Source: Thermoplasmata archaeon
GTDB taxonomy: Archaea > Thermoplasmatota > Thermoplasmata > Methanomassiliicoccales > Methanomethylophilaceae
Direction: 5' to 3'
Assembly (NCBI GenBank): GCA_015063225.1
Contig: SUSU01000011.1
Coordinates: forward strand, 1-40,298
Length of the DNA: 40,298 bases
A program made the position numbers and the translations under genes. Position 1 is the first letter of the stretch. Each line of letters begins with the position of its first letter. Shown piece by piece: positions 8,284 through 17,773 of the stretch. Below the pieces are notes generated by a model, which saw only the letters and a program-made list of their open reading frames with translations, was not told where the DNA came from and searched no databases.

Positions 8284-9279
8284 TCAGCACTTGTGCATCC
8301 GTTTCTCCCATGCGTAAGCGGACCTTATCGAGTTCTCCAGGGTCCTGCGGGGCACCCAGCAGAGCTGCGTCTTCGCCTTGAGGTTGTCCGCCACCAGGAC
8401 GGCGGGGTCCCCCGGCCTCCTGCCGGCGATCCTCACGGGGATGTCCTTCCCGGTGACCCTGCGGCAGGTCTCGAAGACCTCCTTCACGGTGTATCCGTCC
8501 GCGGTGCCGAGGTTGAAGAAATCCGTCTTCCCGCCCTCGTCCAGGTATTCCAATGCGAGGAGATGGGCGTCCACGAGGTCCAGGACGTTGACGTAGTCCC
8601 TAATGCAGGTCCCGTCGCGGGTGTCGTAATCGTCGCCGAATATGGTGAACTCGCGGCCCTCCTCGAAGAGGGACTTGAGGATGTTCGGGATGAGATGGGT
8701 CTCGGGATCATGCCATTCGCCGATGCGGGCATCCTGGTCGGTACCGACGACGTTGAAATACCTCAGCCTGACGCTCCTGATCCCGTAGGCACGGTCGTAG
8801 GAGTCCATCATCTGCTCGATGGCGAGCTTGGTCTGACCGTAGGGGTTGATAGGCCTCTGGGGGTGTTTCTCGTCGATAGGAACGTATTCCGGCTCCCCGT
8901 AGGTCGCCGCCGTGGACGAGAACACGATCTTCCCCACCCCGGCGTCCCTCATGGCGTCCAGGAGGTTCATGGTCCCGACGACGTTGTTCCTCCAGTACTT
9001 GGCAGGGTCGGCCATGGATTCAGCCACCTGGGAGAATGCGGCGAAATGGATGACCGCATCGATGTCGTAATCGGAGAACAGGGCCCTCAGGTCCCCGGGC
9101 TCGAGGAGGTCCCCCTCGAACACCGAGAAACGGCCCACGTAGTTCTTCGCGAAGAACGCCCCGGTCTCCGCATGGCCGGTGCTGTGGTTGTCGAACACGA
9201 CCACCTCCTTACCGCTCTCCAGGAGCTTGAGCACGCAGTTGCTTCCGATGTAGCCGTCACCGCCGGTAACGAGGATCAT
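8284..9279 (-). CDS. galE: UDP-glucose 4-epimerase
   Basis: This 331-residue extended short-chain dehydrogenase interconverts UDP-glucose and UDP-galactose for glycan synthesis, with tightly bound NAD. GGDGYIGS near the N-terminus is the Rossmann dinucleotide loop. FSSTAATYG holds the catalytic Ser/Thr and NPYGQTKLAIEQ the YxxxK pair. LRYFNVVGTD and the RPGDPA segment match the GalE-type C-terminal sugar-binding region. The start is the ATG at 9277-9279; the frame runs on to 9459 but that part lies across a terminator hairpin. UDP-GlcNAc epimerase activity cannot be excluded. Confidence 0.9.
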   Translation of the reverse strand: MILVTGGDGYIGSNCVLKLLESGKEVVVFDNHSTGHAETGAFFAKNYVGRFSVFEGDLLEPGDLRALFSDYDIDAVIHFAAFSQVAESMADPAKYWRNNVVGTMNLLDAMRDAGVGKIVFSSTAATYGEPEYVPIDEKHPQRPINPYGQTKLAIEQMMDSYDRAYGIRSVRLRYFNVVGTDQDARIGEWHDPETHLIPNILKSLFEEGREFTIFGDDYDTRDGTCIRDYVNVLDLVDAHLLALEYLDEGGKTDFFNLGTADGYTVKEVFETCRRVTGKDIPVRIAGRRPGDPAVLVADNLKAKTQLCWVPRRTLENSIRSAYAWEKRMHKC

Positions 9280-9327
9280 GCTGCGGAGAATGTACAAGGA
9301 ATAGAAAAAAGAGATTATGGAAAAGAA

Positions 9328-9360
9328 GGTCCCGCGCGGGATTCGGAGTCGCGCGGGACC
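9328..9360 (-). terminator. Terminator after the tandem FAD oxidoreductase gene
   Basis: A perfect 11-base stem (9328-9338 with 9350-9360, GGTCCCGCGC type) closes an 11-base loop. On the minus strand it is followed by a T-rich run (about 9301-9327). It lies between the end of the FAD gene at 9380 and the start of galE. Confidence 0.7.
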
Positions 9361-9379
9361 CGTAAGGGTAAGGGTTTGA

Positions 9380-12172
9380 TCACTCGTAGCCGCGTCCGAG
9401 GACGTGCCTGCGGTCCTCGGCCTTCCTCTCCTCGAGGGTGTTGTAGCGGAAGCGGGCAATGTTGTCGGAGAAGGTCGAGTCCGGAGGCATGACCTTCTTG
9501 ACGGTCTGGAGCAGGGTGGAGGCGAACTCCATCAGTCCGTGGGACAGGGTGATGCCGAACCTGGTGAGTCCGCAGACCACGTGTCCGGGGTTCATGACGT
9601 CCCTGGGGTCCAGGGCGGTCTTCATCTCCCTCATGAGGGCGACGGTGTTGGCGTCGTGGATGTTGTCCAGGTTCCAGGCGAAGAAGACACCGAGACCGGT
9701 GGTCCTTCCGCCGTACTTGACGGCGAGGTCTCCGACGTGGAAGTTGAAGGAGAACGCGGTCATTCCCATCATGGATTCGTTGTCCATGAAGTAGTAGGGC
9801 ATGAACAGGACGGTGTTGGGGTCGACGGCATTACCGATGATTCCTCCCCTGTCCATCTTCATGGTGTCGAAGGCCTTGTAGCACTCGCCGACGAAGATGC
9901 CCCAGTACTTGGCGGGGACGATGACCTCGGCGGGGATCTCACCCACACCGACGGCACGGGCGCGGAACTCGTAACAGCGCTCCTCCCACTCGTGCTCGGC
10001 GATCTCGTCGGACAGGCGGGTTCCTCCGGAGAGGATGGCGAGCTCCTCGAGCTCCATGTCCTCCACGTCGACGATGCTCTCCTCGCCCTGGAGGACCAGG
10101 AGGAGGGTGTTCTTGCACTCGTCGAAGACGTGCACCTTGGGCTCGACGGTCCTGGCGCGGCGCTGGTTCTCGAAGTGGTTGAAGTCGGCCCAGCTGATGT
10201 GCATGGGTTTGATGCTGGGGTGGGCGCAGATGGCCTGGATGAGGTAGTCGGCGTCCGCCAGGTTCTCGAAGTTGTAGATGGTGGGTTTCACGACGCCGCG
10301 GGGGTGCAGCTTCATGGTGACGGTACAGAGCAGACCGAGAGTACCCTCGGCACCGGCGAGGTACTGGTTGAGGTTGTATCCGGACATCATGTCGCCGATC
10401 TCGTCGTAACCGGTCTCGACGATGCGTCCGTCGGGGAGGACGATCTCGGAGTTGAGGATGTTGTCCTTCACGGAACCGTACTTGTAGGTACCGACACCCA
10501 TTCCGTTGGTACCCATCCATCCGCCGATGGTGGCGGCGGGGTAGGAGGAGGGGTGGGATCCGATGACGAAGCCCTGTGCCTCGGCGGCGTCGAGGGCCTC
10601 CTTGAAGGTGATACCCGCCTGGACCTTGATGTAGAGGTTCTCAGGGTCGACCTTGATGACCTTGTTCATCTTCGAGGAGAAGTCGATGACGATACCGGCG
10701 TTGATGGGCTGGGAACCGCCGAGACCCCAGGTGCTGTTCCCGCGGGGGGTGACGGCGATGCCGTGGGCGTAGGCGATGGCCATGACCTTGGCGACGTCCT
10801 TGGTGCTGGTGGGGCGGACGACGACGTCGGGGATGTTCTTGAATGCGATGCCGGCCATGCCGGGCAGGGGAGCCAGGTCGTGGGAGTAGAGGAGACGCTC
10901 CTCGGCACCGGTGTTGACATTGTCCTTGCCGACGGCGGCCTCGAGCTCGGAGATGATCTCGGGGGTGACCTCGCGGGAGAGCCTCTCGTTGGCGGGGGCC
11001 TTGTTCCCGACTATGGCGCACCTGATGTCCTTCATGAGGCCGAGGGCGGCCTCGTCGATGACGTCGGCGTCGAAGGTGTTGCCGATCTTGGCGGGGCGTC
11101 CGCCGAACTCGGCGGCCTTAGCGCCCATCTTGCAGTTGCACCTGCCGTCCTTGTGGACGCAGGAGAACAGGACCGTCTGGGGATCGACCATCTGACCGAC
11201 GACGGCTCCGTCGGTGAGGTCGGAGGCGATGCCGGCGAAGGCAGCGAAACACTTGGCGGGGATGATCGCACCGCAGCAGTCGTAGGTCTTGGCCTCGGAC
11301 CACATGTGGGCGGCCATGTCGTCGGACAGCTTCTCGGCGCCGGCGGCGAGCTTGACGACCTCGGCCTCCTCGGCCTCGACGATGCGCTCGTCTCCGTGGA
11401 GGACGACGAGGACGGTGTTCTTGCAGCCCTCGTGGGCGTGGCCGGCCATGGTGGAGTTGTACTTCTCGTCGGCCCAGCAGACGTAGAGGGGCCTGAGGCT
11501 CGCATGGTTGGCGATGCCGGAGATGAGGGGCGCGGCCTCCTTGAGGTCGGCGTAATTGAATAGGAGGGGCTTGACGACGGCCTTGGGGTACATCCTCAGG
11601 GTGACGGTGCAGATCTGTCCGAGGGTGCCCTCGGCTCCGACCATGAGCTGGTTGAGGTTGTAGCCGGACATGTAGGCGGAGATGTCGTCGTATCCGGTCT
11701 CGATGACGGTACCGTTGGGGAGGACGACCTCGAGGTTCATGACGTTGTCCCTGATGGGGCCGAACCTGTAGGTACCGATGTCCGCACCGTTGGAGTAGAC
11801 GAGGCATCCGATGGTGGCGCCCTCGCAGGTGGTGCGGTTGCCGAGGATGAAACCGGCCTCGTCGACGGCCGCGGCGACGGCCTCCATGGAGGCGCCGGCC
11901 TGGACCTTCACGCAGAAGTTCTCAGCGTCGACCTTGATGATTTTGTTCATGTTGGCGGAAAGGTCGATCATGAACTCTTTCGAGCAGATGCCCTCCTCCT
12001 TGGCGATGCGCATGACCGCAGCGACCTCTTCGACGCTGGAGGGGCAGACCTTGAGAGAGGCACCGGAGCAGCAGCACTCGCCGCATCCTCCGGAGGCTTC
12101 TTTGACGTTGTCCTTGCCCACGACAGACTCGAATCTGCCGATGACTTCAGGGGATATTTTGTCCGAATCCAT
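9380..12172 (-). CDS. Tandem-duplicated FAD-linked oxidoreductase (GlcD/D-lactate dehydrogenase-like) with Cys-rich N-terminal half
   Basis: The 930-residue protein consists of two GlcD-like halves (about residues 1-440 and 450-930). The C-terminal half has an intact FAD-binding PCMH fold: VVVRPTSTKDVAKVM, then PRGNSTWGLGGSQPINAG for the FAD diphosphate, then GAEGTLGLLCTVTMKLHP. The N-terminal half keeps the late motifs (GAEGTLGQICTVTLRMYP) but lacks the diphosphate loop: VMRIAKEEGICSKEF leads straight to MIDLSANMNK. It also carries about 19 cysteines, including CGECCCSG followed by VC, and CVHKDGRCNC. The start is the ATG at 12170-12172 with GGAGG eight bases upstream; a TATA box lies at about 12231-12240. 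Family members oxidise 2-hydroxy acids; the substrate here is unknown. No C-terminal CCG domain is fused, so electrons must pass to another protein. Confidence 0.82.
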   Translation of the reverse strand: MDSDKISPEVIGRFESVVGKDNVKEASGGCGECCCSGASLKVCPSSVEEVAAVMRIAKEEGICSKEFMIDLSANMNKIIKVDAENFCVKVQAGASMEAVAAAVDEAGFILGNRTTCEGATIGCLVYSNGADIGTYRFGPIRDNVMNLEVVLPNGTVIETGYDDISAYMSGYNLNQLMVGAEGTLGQICTVTLRMYPKAVVKPLLFNYADLKEAAPLISGIANHASLRPLYVCWADEKYNSTMAGHAHEGCKNTVLVVLHGDERIVEAEEAEVVKLAAGAEKLSDDMAAHMWSEAKTYDCCGAIIPAKCFAAFAGIASDLTDGAVVGQMVDPQTVLFSCVHKDGRCNCKMGAKAAEFGGRPAKIGNTFDADVIDEAALGLMKDIRCAIVGNKAPANERLSREVTPEIISELEAAVGKDNVNTGAEERLLYSHDLAPLPGMAGIAFKNIPDVVVRPTSTKDVAKVMAIAYAHGIAVTPRGNSTWGLGGSQPINAGIVIDFSSKMNKVIKVDPENLYIKVQAGITFKEALDAAEAQGFVIGSHPSSYPAATIGGWMGTNGMGVGTYKYGSVKDNILNSEIVLPDGRIVETGYDEIGDMMSGYNLNQYLAGAEGTLGLLCTVTMKLHPRGVVKPTIYNFENLADADYLIQAICAHPSIKPMHISWADFNHFENQRRARTVEPKVHVFDECKNTLLLVLQGEESIVDVEDMELEELAILSGGTRLSDEIAEHEWEERCYEFRARAVGVGEIPAEVIVPAKYWGIFVGECYKAFDTMKMDRGGIIGNAVDPNTVLFMPYYFMDNESMMGMTAFSFNFHVGDLAVKYGGRTTGLGVFFAWNLDNIHDANTVALMREMKTALDPRDVMNPGHVVCGLTRFGITLSHGLMEFASTLLQTVKKVMPPDSTFSDNIARFRYNTLEERKAEDRRHVLGRGYE

Positions 12173-12229
12173 AATTTCATCCTCCGCCCTAGTACGGGCG
12201 TGTGAACTATGGGTGTCGGTATCTGCTCT

Positions 12230-12240
12230 TATATTATAAG
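12230..12240 (-). promoter_or_regulatory. TATA box of the tandem FAD gene
   Basis: On the minus strand CTTATAATAT is about 60 bases before the ATG at 12172. It overlaps the stop codon of the DUF123 gene, so the FAD gene has its own promoter inside the end of the marker operon. The expected start of transcription leaves room for the GGAGG ribosome site. Confidence 0.55.
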
Positions 12241-12659
12241 GATTGGCGTGCGCGAAACGGGACCAGGCGGCATCTGGCCACCACTTTTTCCAACGTTCCC
12301 GGACCGGCACGGAAAAGATGGGTAGCGCATCCGCAGTCGGAACAGCCGAACCCCTTCATCTCGGGGATCCCGCCGCACTCCTCTATGGTCCTCGCGAGGG
12401 CGCATTCGGGTACGAGGTCGGGATAGGATTCGTAGGCCTCTGAGGAATCGCAGACCGTGGTGAGATAATCCACGTGCCAGCGCAGCGTCTTCTCCTTCCT
12501 GAGATGTCTCGAGAGACGCTGGTCGAGACCGCCCATCGCACTCCCGGCGTACAGATAGGTCCCCGGCGGGAACACATGCCCGCCGAGGGCCCCCGCACAA
12601 ACGGTGCAGGACGTTTCGAGTTTGATGACGAGGACGTAAGTCCCCTTCCTGACTTCCAT
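12234..12659 (-). CDS. DUF123 (GIY-YIG-related) protein
   Basis: The 141-residue protein begins MEVRKGTYVLVIKL, with the GTYVL and GTYLYAGSAMGG strands of the archaeal DUF123 family, which is related to the GIY-YIG nuclease fold. Then come LSRHLRKEKTLRWHVDYL and paired cysteines, CAGAL early and GCSDCGCATHLF late, typical of the family and probably metal-binding. A nuclease role is likely but unproven. Its ATG shares one base with the stop of the marker 7 gene (TGATG), so it is the last gene of the activation operon. The stop is TAA. Confidence 0.78.
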   Translation of the reverse strand: MEVRKGTYVLVIKLETSCTVCAGALGGHVFPPGTYLYAGSAMGGLDQRLSRHLRKEKTLRWHVDYLTTVCDSSEAYESYPDLVPECALARTIEECGGIPEMKGFGCSDCGCATHLFRAGPGTLEKVVARCRLVPFRARQSL

Positions 12660-13594
12660 CAGCGGGCCTTCAGGCCGTCCTCGTACTGGACCTGCGCACG
12701 CGTCTTGATGCGGATGAGCATGGAGCTGTCGTTGATCTTCGACGGCGTGATGATGCAGACATCCCCGAGACGGCGGCCGTACACTGAGAGGTCCTCGACC
12801 ATCCCGTGGTACTCGTCGTAGGGGATCTTCACCCTGAGGCCGTCCAGATGCATGACGAGGGGCGCGGGCCTGAGGCACATGTTGACCGGTTCGAGGTTCT
12901 CCAGCAGGGACTTGATCTCGGCGGGATGGACGAAAAGCGGGTCCTCCTCGAGACCCCTCTTCCTGGACTCCAGGATGTCATCGACGCGGTCGCCGACCTC
13001 CTCCAGCTTGGCACGGTCGGAGGCCTCCCTCATGCGGGACGCCTTACGCCCGATCCCGCTGACGATGGCGTCGCAGGTATCGGAGACGCCCTCCGGCTCG
13101 GGGCCGCACATGAGGACGGTCGGGATGTCGATCTTGCTGAGGATCAGCTCGGCCTTGGTCTCCACGCAGGGTTTGAAGTTGCCGAGCATGAACACGCAGG
13201 CGTCGTACTCCCCGATGACGAGGGACTCCTCCAGGCTGATCTGCGAGGTGTGCTTCCCACGTCCGCGTGCCAGACCCATCACTACCGTGACCGCTCCGAG
13301 ACGGCGGAGATACTCCGCGACGTCGCAGATCGGGTGGGGCATGTGGTGCCTTCCGAGGGTGGGGCCGACCACCGCGATCTCGGTGCCCGCGAGGGGTACG
13401 TCCTTCACGCTGCCGCCGATCTCCTTGCAGAGGGCCTCCACCAGGGGACGGTCCTCTGCGGGGACGGACATGGTTACCGTGAGCATCTGGGAGGAACGGT
13501 TCTTGAGCAGCACCACGCCGCCCACGTCCTCGATGAGCTCGAACAGTTCGTCGGAGCGGTAGATACCGCCGTCGTACATCAGGACCTCATACAC
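12659..13594 (-). CDS. Methanogenesis marker protein 7
   Basis: The 311-residue protein matches methanogenesis marker 7: N-terminal MYDGGIYRSDELFELIEDVGG, then a Rossmann-like part with TEIAVVGPTLGRHHMPHPIC. A cysteine-bearing region (YDACVFMLGNFKPCVETK; LMCGPEPEGVSDTC) and a C-terminal domain with NMCLRPAP follow. Marker 7 occurs in methanogens and anaerobic methanotrophs and, as I recall, is part of the purified MCR activation complex of Methanococcus maripaludis, where it binds complex iron-sulfur clusters. The conserved-looking cysteines fit that. The start is GTG at 13594, overlapping the marker 17 stop; an ATG five codons on, preceded by GAGGT, is an alternative. Confidence 0.85.
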   Translation of the reverse strand: MYEVLMYDGGIYRSDELFELIEDVGGVVLLKNRSSQMLTVTMSVPAEDRPLVEALCKEIGGSVKDVPLAGTEIAVVGPTLGRHHMPHPICDVAEYLRRLGAVTVVMGLARGRGKHTSQISLEESLVIGEYDACVFMLGNFKPCVETKAELILSKIDIPTVLMCGPEPEGVSDTCDAIVSGIGRKASRMREASDRAKLEEVGDRVDDILESRKRGLEEDPLFVHPAEIKSLLENLEPVNMCLRPAPLVMHLDGLRVKIPYDEYHGMVEDLSVYGRRLGDVCIITPSKINDSSMLIRIKTRAQVQYEDGLKAR

Positions 13595-14165
13595 GGTACT
13601 CGCCTCCCGCGATCATGGTCTCGTGGACCTTCTGCAGCTCCTCCAGGTATTCCGGGAGCATGATCTCCTCGGTAGCCGCCACGGAGACCACGCTGTCCGA
13701 TTCCAGGGTGCGGCGCACCCTGATGCCCTCGGGGAGGATCCTCCACAGGGCGCCGAGGACCTCGCGGATGGGCTGTTCGGAGGACTCCACGGGGATATCG
13801 TCCACCTCCGCGGAGGTGTCCGGACCGTTGACCGTGATCTCCAGCCTGTCGAGCTGCACGACGTTGTCCCTGCCGTACCTCTCCCACAGGGCCTGCAGGG
13901 TCCCGGGAGCGTACATCTCGTCGGAGATGCTGACGTAAACCACGTTGTTCTCGGCACGTGTGCTGGCGATGACGCCGATGGTCCTGGCATCGGGCTTGGC
14001 CTTCATCCTCACGGACACGATGAACAGGGGTACCTCGGGCTTGAGGACCAGACAGGAGCTGTCGATGGCGGCTATCTTGCCGATGTCGTACATGATCTCC
14101 TCGTACAGACGGCGGTATGCCTCGCAGCCGTAGGGGTCCGTCCCGGATGCTATTGTGTCTGCCAT
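13587..14165 (-). CDS. Methanogenesis marker protein 17
   Basis: The 192-residue protein fits marker 17 in length and position between markers 15 and 7. It has YGCEAYRRLYEEIMYDIG near the N-terminus and an alpha/beta core (VPLFIVSVRMK, VVYVSISDEMYAPGTLQALW) that ends with a helical tail. No catalytic motif is visible. It starts two bases after the marker 15 stop and overlaps the next gene, so it is translated as part of the activation operon. It is a likely subunit of the MCR activation complex. Confidence 0.8.
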   Translation of the reverse strand: MADTIASGTDPYGCEAYRRLYEEIMYDIGKIAAIDSSCLVLKPEVPLFIVSVRMKAKPDARTIGVIASTRAENNVVYVSISDEMYAPGTLQALWERYGRDNVVQLDRLEITVNGPDTSAEVDDIPVESSEQPIREVLGALWRILPEGIRVRRTLESDSVVSVAATEEIMLPEYLEELQKVHETMIAGGEYRV

Positions 14166-14167
14166 CT

Positions 14168-15397
14168 TCAGTCTCCGAGGAATCCGGAGCTCAGGAGGGC
14201 ACCGCCCACGGCTCCGATGTACTGGGAGTTCTCGGGGACGATCGGCTCCTCGCCGAGCACCTCGCCGAGGGCCTTCACGAGACCCTTGTTCAGGGATGTG
14301 CCCCCGACCTGGATGATGGGGTGGCGGACGTCGATCTCCTGGAGCTGCTGCTCGAACACCTGTTCGGCGACGGAGTGGCAGGCGGCTGCCGCCACATCCT
14401 CGAAGGTCTTCCCGGCACCGAGGGTGGTGACCAGGTCCTGAATACCGAAGACCGAGCAGTAGGAGTTCATCTTGGCGTTGCGCCAGTCGCCGCGGATGGC
14501 GTAGGAACCGAGGTCCTTGATCTCGACCTTGAGCCTCCTGGCGGTCATCTCGAGGAACCTTCCGGACGCACCGGCGCAGATGCCTCCCATGGTGAAGTTG
14601 TCGGGGATCCCGTCGCGGACGGTGATGGCCTTGTTGTCCATCCCTCCGATGTCGATGATGGTGGCCTCTCCCTTCTGCCTGTTGGCGAGCCAGACGGCGC
14701 CTTTCGAGTTGACGGTGAGCTCCTCCTGGACCAGTTTGGCATTGAAGTGCTTGCCGAGGGTGAACCTTCCGTATCCGGTGGTGCCCATGGCCTCGATCTG
14801 GTCGAGTTTCAGGCCGGCCTGCGCGAGGGCCTCGTTGAGGACCTCCTCGGCGCACTGTACCACGTCTCCCGAGGTGGTCCATGCCTTACCGATGATCTTG
14901 TTGTCCTCCATGATGACGGCCTTGGTGGTCGCGGACCCGGAGTCGAGACCGGCGGTGATGCCGGTCTGCCTCTCCCTGGCCAGGAGCTCCTTGCCGGAGA
15001 CGATGGTGACGAGGGCCTCCATCCTGGTGAGGAGCTGGGAGGCCTTGAGCCTCTCGGTGAAGGAATACGTGACGACGGGGAGCTTGGTGTGCTCCTGGAT
15101 GAAACGGCGGAGCTCGTTCCTCACCAGAGCGGCCTCCGCGCAGCGGAAGCAGGTGGTGATGAAGACCGCGTCCGCCTCGTACTTCTCGTCCGCGAGGGAC
15201 ATGGCGCGTGCGATCATCAGCTGAAGCTGGGGGGACTTGGGGCGGAAACCGAAACGGTCGAGGGCCTCCTGCACCTGGCTGTAGGACACGTCGGGATAGA
15301 CGATCTTGGCGCCGACGGCGCGGGCGGCGGACTCGATCTCGAACTGCACGCCCGAGTACTCGGTACCGCACGACAGCTGTGCGATGCGGATGGTCAT
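14168..15397 (-). CDS. Methanogenesis marker protein 15 (ASKHA ATPase, BcrAD/BadFG/HgdC-like)
   Basis: The 409-residue protein has an N-terminal domain of about 145 residues with TTCFRCAEA (Cys83, Cys86). An ASKHA ATPase core follows: [13 protein letters not shown] (phosphate 1 loop), GTTGYGR and [10 protein letters not shown] (phosphate 2). [13 protein letters not shown] (Cys274) and NSYCSVFG (Cys314) correspond to the two cysteines by which 2-hydroxyacyl-CoA dehydratase activators share one [4Fe-4S] cluster between two subunits. By analogy it couples ATP hydrolysis to low-potential electron transfer, suited to reducing the nickel of F430 in MCR. Its ATG overlaps the marker 5 stop as ATGA. 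Confidence 0.88.
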   Translation of the reverse strand: MTIRIAQLSCGTEYSGVQFEIESAARAVGAKIVYPDVSYSQVQEALDRFGFRPKSPQLQLMIARAMSLADEKYEADAVFITTCFRCAEAALVRNELRRFIQEHTKLPVVTYSFTERLKASQLLTRMEALVTIVSGKELLARERQTGITAGLDSGSATTKAVIMEDNKIIGKAWTTSGDVVQCAEEVLNEALAQAGLKLDQIEAMGTTGYGRFTLGKHFNAKLVQEELTVNSKGAVWLANRQKGEATIIDIGGMDNKAITVRDGIPDNFTMGGICAGASGRFLEMTARRLKVEIKDLGSYAIRGDWRNAKMNSYCSVFGIQDLVTTLGAGKTFEDVAAAACHSVAEQVFEQQLQEIDVRHPIIQVGGTSLNKGLVKALGEVLGEEPIVPENSQYIGAVGGALLSSGFLGD

Positions 15398-15837
15398 GCC
15401 GACGCCCCCAGTCCTGCGAGGAACTCCTTCACGGAGGCGACGAGGGTCTTGGCCTGCTCCGCGGTCTCGGGATAGGCCACGGTGAGGAGCGGGATGCCCC
15501 TGCGGTGGAGCAGGTACTTCGTGAGCTCGTTGCTGCGGTCGCAGCCGACGCAGCCGAAACTGAACGGCGGGTCCTCGATGATGATGGCCGCATCGGCGGC
15601 CTCGATCATGGGGCCCCAGAGGGCGAGACGGCCGCGGATGCCCGAGGGGACCTCGACACCGGCGTATTTCAGACCCTTGACGACGTCGTCGAGGGTCACG
15701 TTCATGGGCGGCATGTCGACCTCGATGTTGTCGACCTTCTCCTGTATGACTGCCATGGAGCTGAGCGGTTCGTGGCCGAACCTCTCGACCAGGTCGAACA
15801 GGATCATGCTGTTCGGGGGGTCTATGAAAACCTTCAT
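15394..15837 (-). CDS. Methanogenesis marker protein 5 (DUF2112)
   Basis: The 147-residue protein starts [20 protein letters not shown], the hallmark of methanogenesis marker 5. The middle is alpha/beta, with [21 protein letters not shown] holding a CxxC pair that could bind a metal or cluster. Its function is unknown. Start and stop both overlap neighbours as ATGA, between markers 6 and 15. Confidence 0.88.
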   Translation of the reverse strand: MKVFIDPPNSMILFDLVERFGHEPLSSMAVIQEKVDNIEVDMPPMNVTLDDVVKGLKYAGVEVPSGIRGRLALWGPMIEAADAAIIIEDPPFSFGCVGCDRSNELTKYLLHRRGIPLLTVAYPETAEQAKTLVASVKEFLAGLGASA

Positions 15838-16259
15838 TCTGATTCCTCGCAGATTTTCTTCAATTCGGAAACGGGAAGCGGTTTGCGCTGGGCGGGGGCG
15901 GTGTATTTCTCATCGCCCGCATCGATCTCGTCGAGGGCGTGCTGTATGAGGGGCAGGCACTCCCATTCGGCCTCGAGCTGGGAATAGCCGGGGCGGGTAC
16001 CGTGCTGCGCACGGCAGCGGCGCGGGTCGCCCGCGGGATAGCCCCTGCGCTTGGTGAACACCTGGTTGCCGTAGCTCTCCCTGACCTTCCTGACCACGCC
16101 GGCCATGACCTCGGGGTCGGCCTCGGCGAGGCACCCGTAGCACGTCTCCTTGACGCTGACGCCGTCGGCCATGGTGTGCACGGCACGTGCCAGCACATCC
16201 GTGGTGATCATGGAGTCGGGCGAGATCATGAATATCCTGGTCTCTCTTGCGCCGCTCAT
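15834..16259 (-). CDS. Methanogenesis marker protein 6
   Basis: The 141-residue protein has [20 protein letters not shown], typical of marker 6, and a [15 protein letters not shown] segment with a CxxC pair, then [28 protein letters not shown]. The N-terminal pattern (hydrophobic strand, S/P-x-D/N-S) resembles marker 5, so the two may be distant relatives. Function unknown. The ATG overlaps the marker 3 stop as ATGA. Confidence 0.87.
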   Translation of the reverse strand: MSGARETRIFMISPDSMITTDVLARAVHTMADGVSVKETCYGCLAEADPEVMAGVVRKVRESYGNQVFTKRRGYPAGDPRRCRAQHGTRPGYSQLEAEWECLPLIQHALDEIDAGDEKYTAPAQRKPLPVSELKKICEESE

Positions 16260-17773
16260 TTCTTAACAACCTCCCTGATGTAGATTATCTCGTTATCGTC
16301 CAGGACGTCCAGCCCGTCGAGTGGGCTCAGGAACCTCCCGACGAGGTTCGTACCGTAGGGTTCCTCGCCGGTGGGTCCGTACTCCTTGCTGTCCTTCAGC
16401 CTGATACCTATCAGACCGTGGTGGGGACGGGCCTGGTTGGTGACACCGATGTCACCCTTCTTGCATTTCTTGAACAGCTCGTCCTGCGGGGTGAGGTCCT
16501 GCGCCCTCGCCTCGTCGCCGAAGAAGGTGACCATGGGCGAATCCGGGAACGAGAACTGCACCTTGAGCTGTCCGATGGGTTTGTGGCTGAGGCCGGTGAC
16601 CTTGCGGAAGAAGTGGGCGGTGGCCTCGTCCGGACAGGTGATGGAAATCTCCTTGATCTCGTCCTTGGGTATCCCCACGGTCTCGGCCTCCCCCTTCTTG
16701 GCCACCTCGACGGTGACCTCGGGGAACTGGTCGGCCACTACGGCGTCGTCCGATACGTCGCCCTTGCGGACCTGTTTAATGCCGTGGGCGGCGAGGAACT
16801 CCCCCGCCTCCTTCTGGGTCATGCCCACCGAGAGCAGCCTGATGGGGTCGGTGGACACCGTCACCCTGTCGCCCTCGGCGGCCCTCATCACCAGCGCCAT
16901 GCCTCTTTCGACGGAACCGGCGATGTTGATCTCCTGGGAGATCTGCCTCCTCTCGCGGTAGAACAGGACGTGTCCCTTCCCCCCTCCGTCGTGGCGAACG
17001 GCGACGGAACCCACGTCCCTGACGGAACTGTCCTCGGCGGGTATCTCTACGTCGAGGTCGTCGCGGCACCCCATGAAGGTGCCCGTGGACTCGGACACGT
17101 TGTAATAGCCCTTGGAGGCGAGTATGAGTACCTGCTCGGCGGACTCGGGAGATTTCTCGTTGAGTCTGATCAGGACCTCGGAATCCACGGAGCACCCCTC
17201 CTCGAGGGGGGTGGAGAGGTCCTTGGTGACGATGACATTCTCCACACTCGTCTCCGACACAGTGGGTGCGATGTCCTCGATGACGTCGCCCTCGTCGATG
17301 ATGCTGAGGAGGAAACGTCCCCCGGTGATCCATCCGATGCGCTTGCCGCCCGTGCCGTTGACCCTCTCCTGGTCCTTCCTGGCCACCATGACGTAGGTGG
17401 TGGCGTTGTCGTTACCGCCGAGTACGAAGAATACGTCGTTGCGGCGGAACCTGCCCGGGGTCTCGTCCTTCTTTATGTCGGTGGGGAACGAACCGAAGGC
17501 CACGATGGAGTTCGTGACCCAGCGGGTGTTGATGCCCTTTATCTCGGGCGCCAGTTTGCGGAACAACTTGGCATCCTCGGTATCGTCCAGATGGAGGGTC
17601 ATCACCCCGTGGGGGGTGACGATGTCGAAATCGTTGGAGACCTGCGTGACCTTCTCGGCGGAGAGGAAGACGGAGACATCCGAACCCTCGGAGTAGTTCT
17701 CCCCCTTCAGCGCGTCCGCGAGGGTGGCGCCCGCCTTAAGGGTCTTCTCCTTCCCGTTCACGGTGATCTTCAT
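16256..17773 (-). CDS. Methanogenesis marker protein 3 (UPF0288)
   Basis: The 505-residue protein starts [20 protein letters not shown], a ubiquitin-like beta-grasp start. Several domains follow, including [15 protein letters not shown] beta regions ([18 protein letters not shown]), [13 protein letters not shown] and a C-terminal cyclophilin-like stretch ([20 protein letters not shown]). Length and order match marker 3. As I recall, it is one of the proteins found in the MCR activation complex. Its ATG overlaps the mcrC stop. The frame stays open upstream to 18226, but that is antisense-like sequence within mcrC. Confidence 0.87.
   Translation of the reverse strand: MKITVNGKEKTLKAGATLADALKGENYSEGSDVSVFLSAEKVTQVSNDFDIVTPHGVMTLHLDDTEDAKLFRKLAPEIKGINTRWVTNSIVAFGSFPTDIKKDETPGRFRRNDVFFVLGGNDNATTYVMVARKDQERVNGTGGKRIGWITGGRFLLSIIDEGDVIEDIAPTVSETSVENVIVTKDLSTPLEEGCSVDSEVLIRLNEKSPESAEQVLILASKGYYNVSESTGTFMGCRDDLDVEIPAEDSSVRDVGSVAVRHDGGGKGHVLFYRERRQISQEINIAGSVERGMALVMRAAEGDRVTVSTDPIRLLSVGMTQKEAGEFLAAHGIKQVRKGDVSDDAVVADQFPEVTVEVAKKGEAETVGIPKDEIKEISITCPDEATAHFFRKVTGLSHKPIGQLKVQFSFPDSPMVTFFGDEARAQDLTPQDELFKKCKKGDIGVTNQARPHHGLIGIRLKDSKEYGPTGEEPYGTNLVGRFLSPLDGLDVLDDNEIIYIREVVKK

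Noticed and set aside
9404..11563. Open frame of 719 codons on plus, antisense to the FAD gene
   Set aside because: It is a mirror of the GC-rich codons of the FAD gene: runs of G, D, V and L, no motif, no ribosome site.
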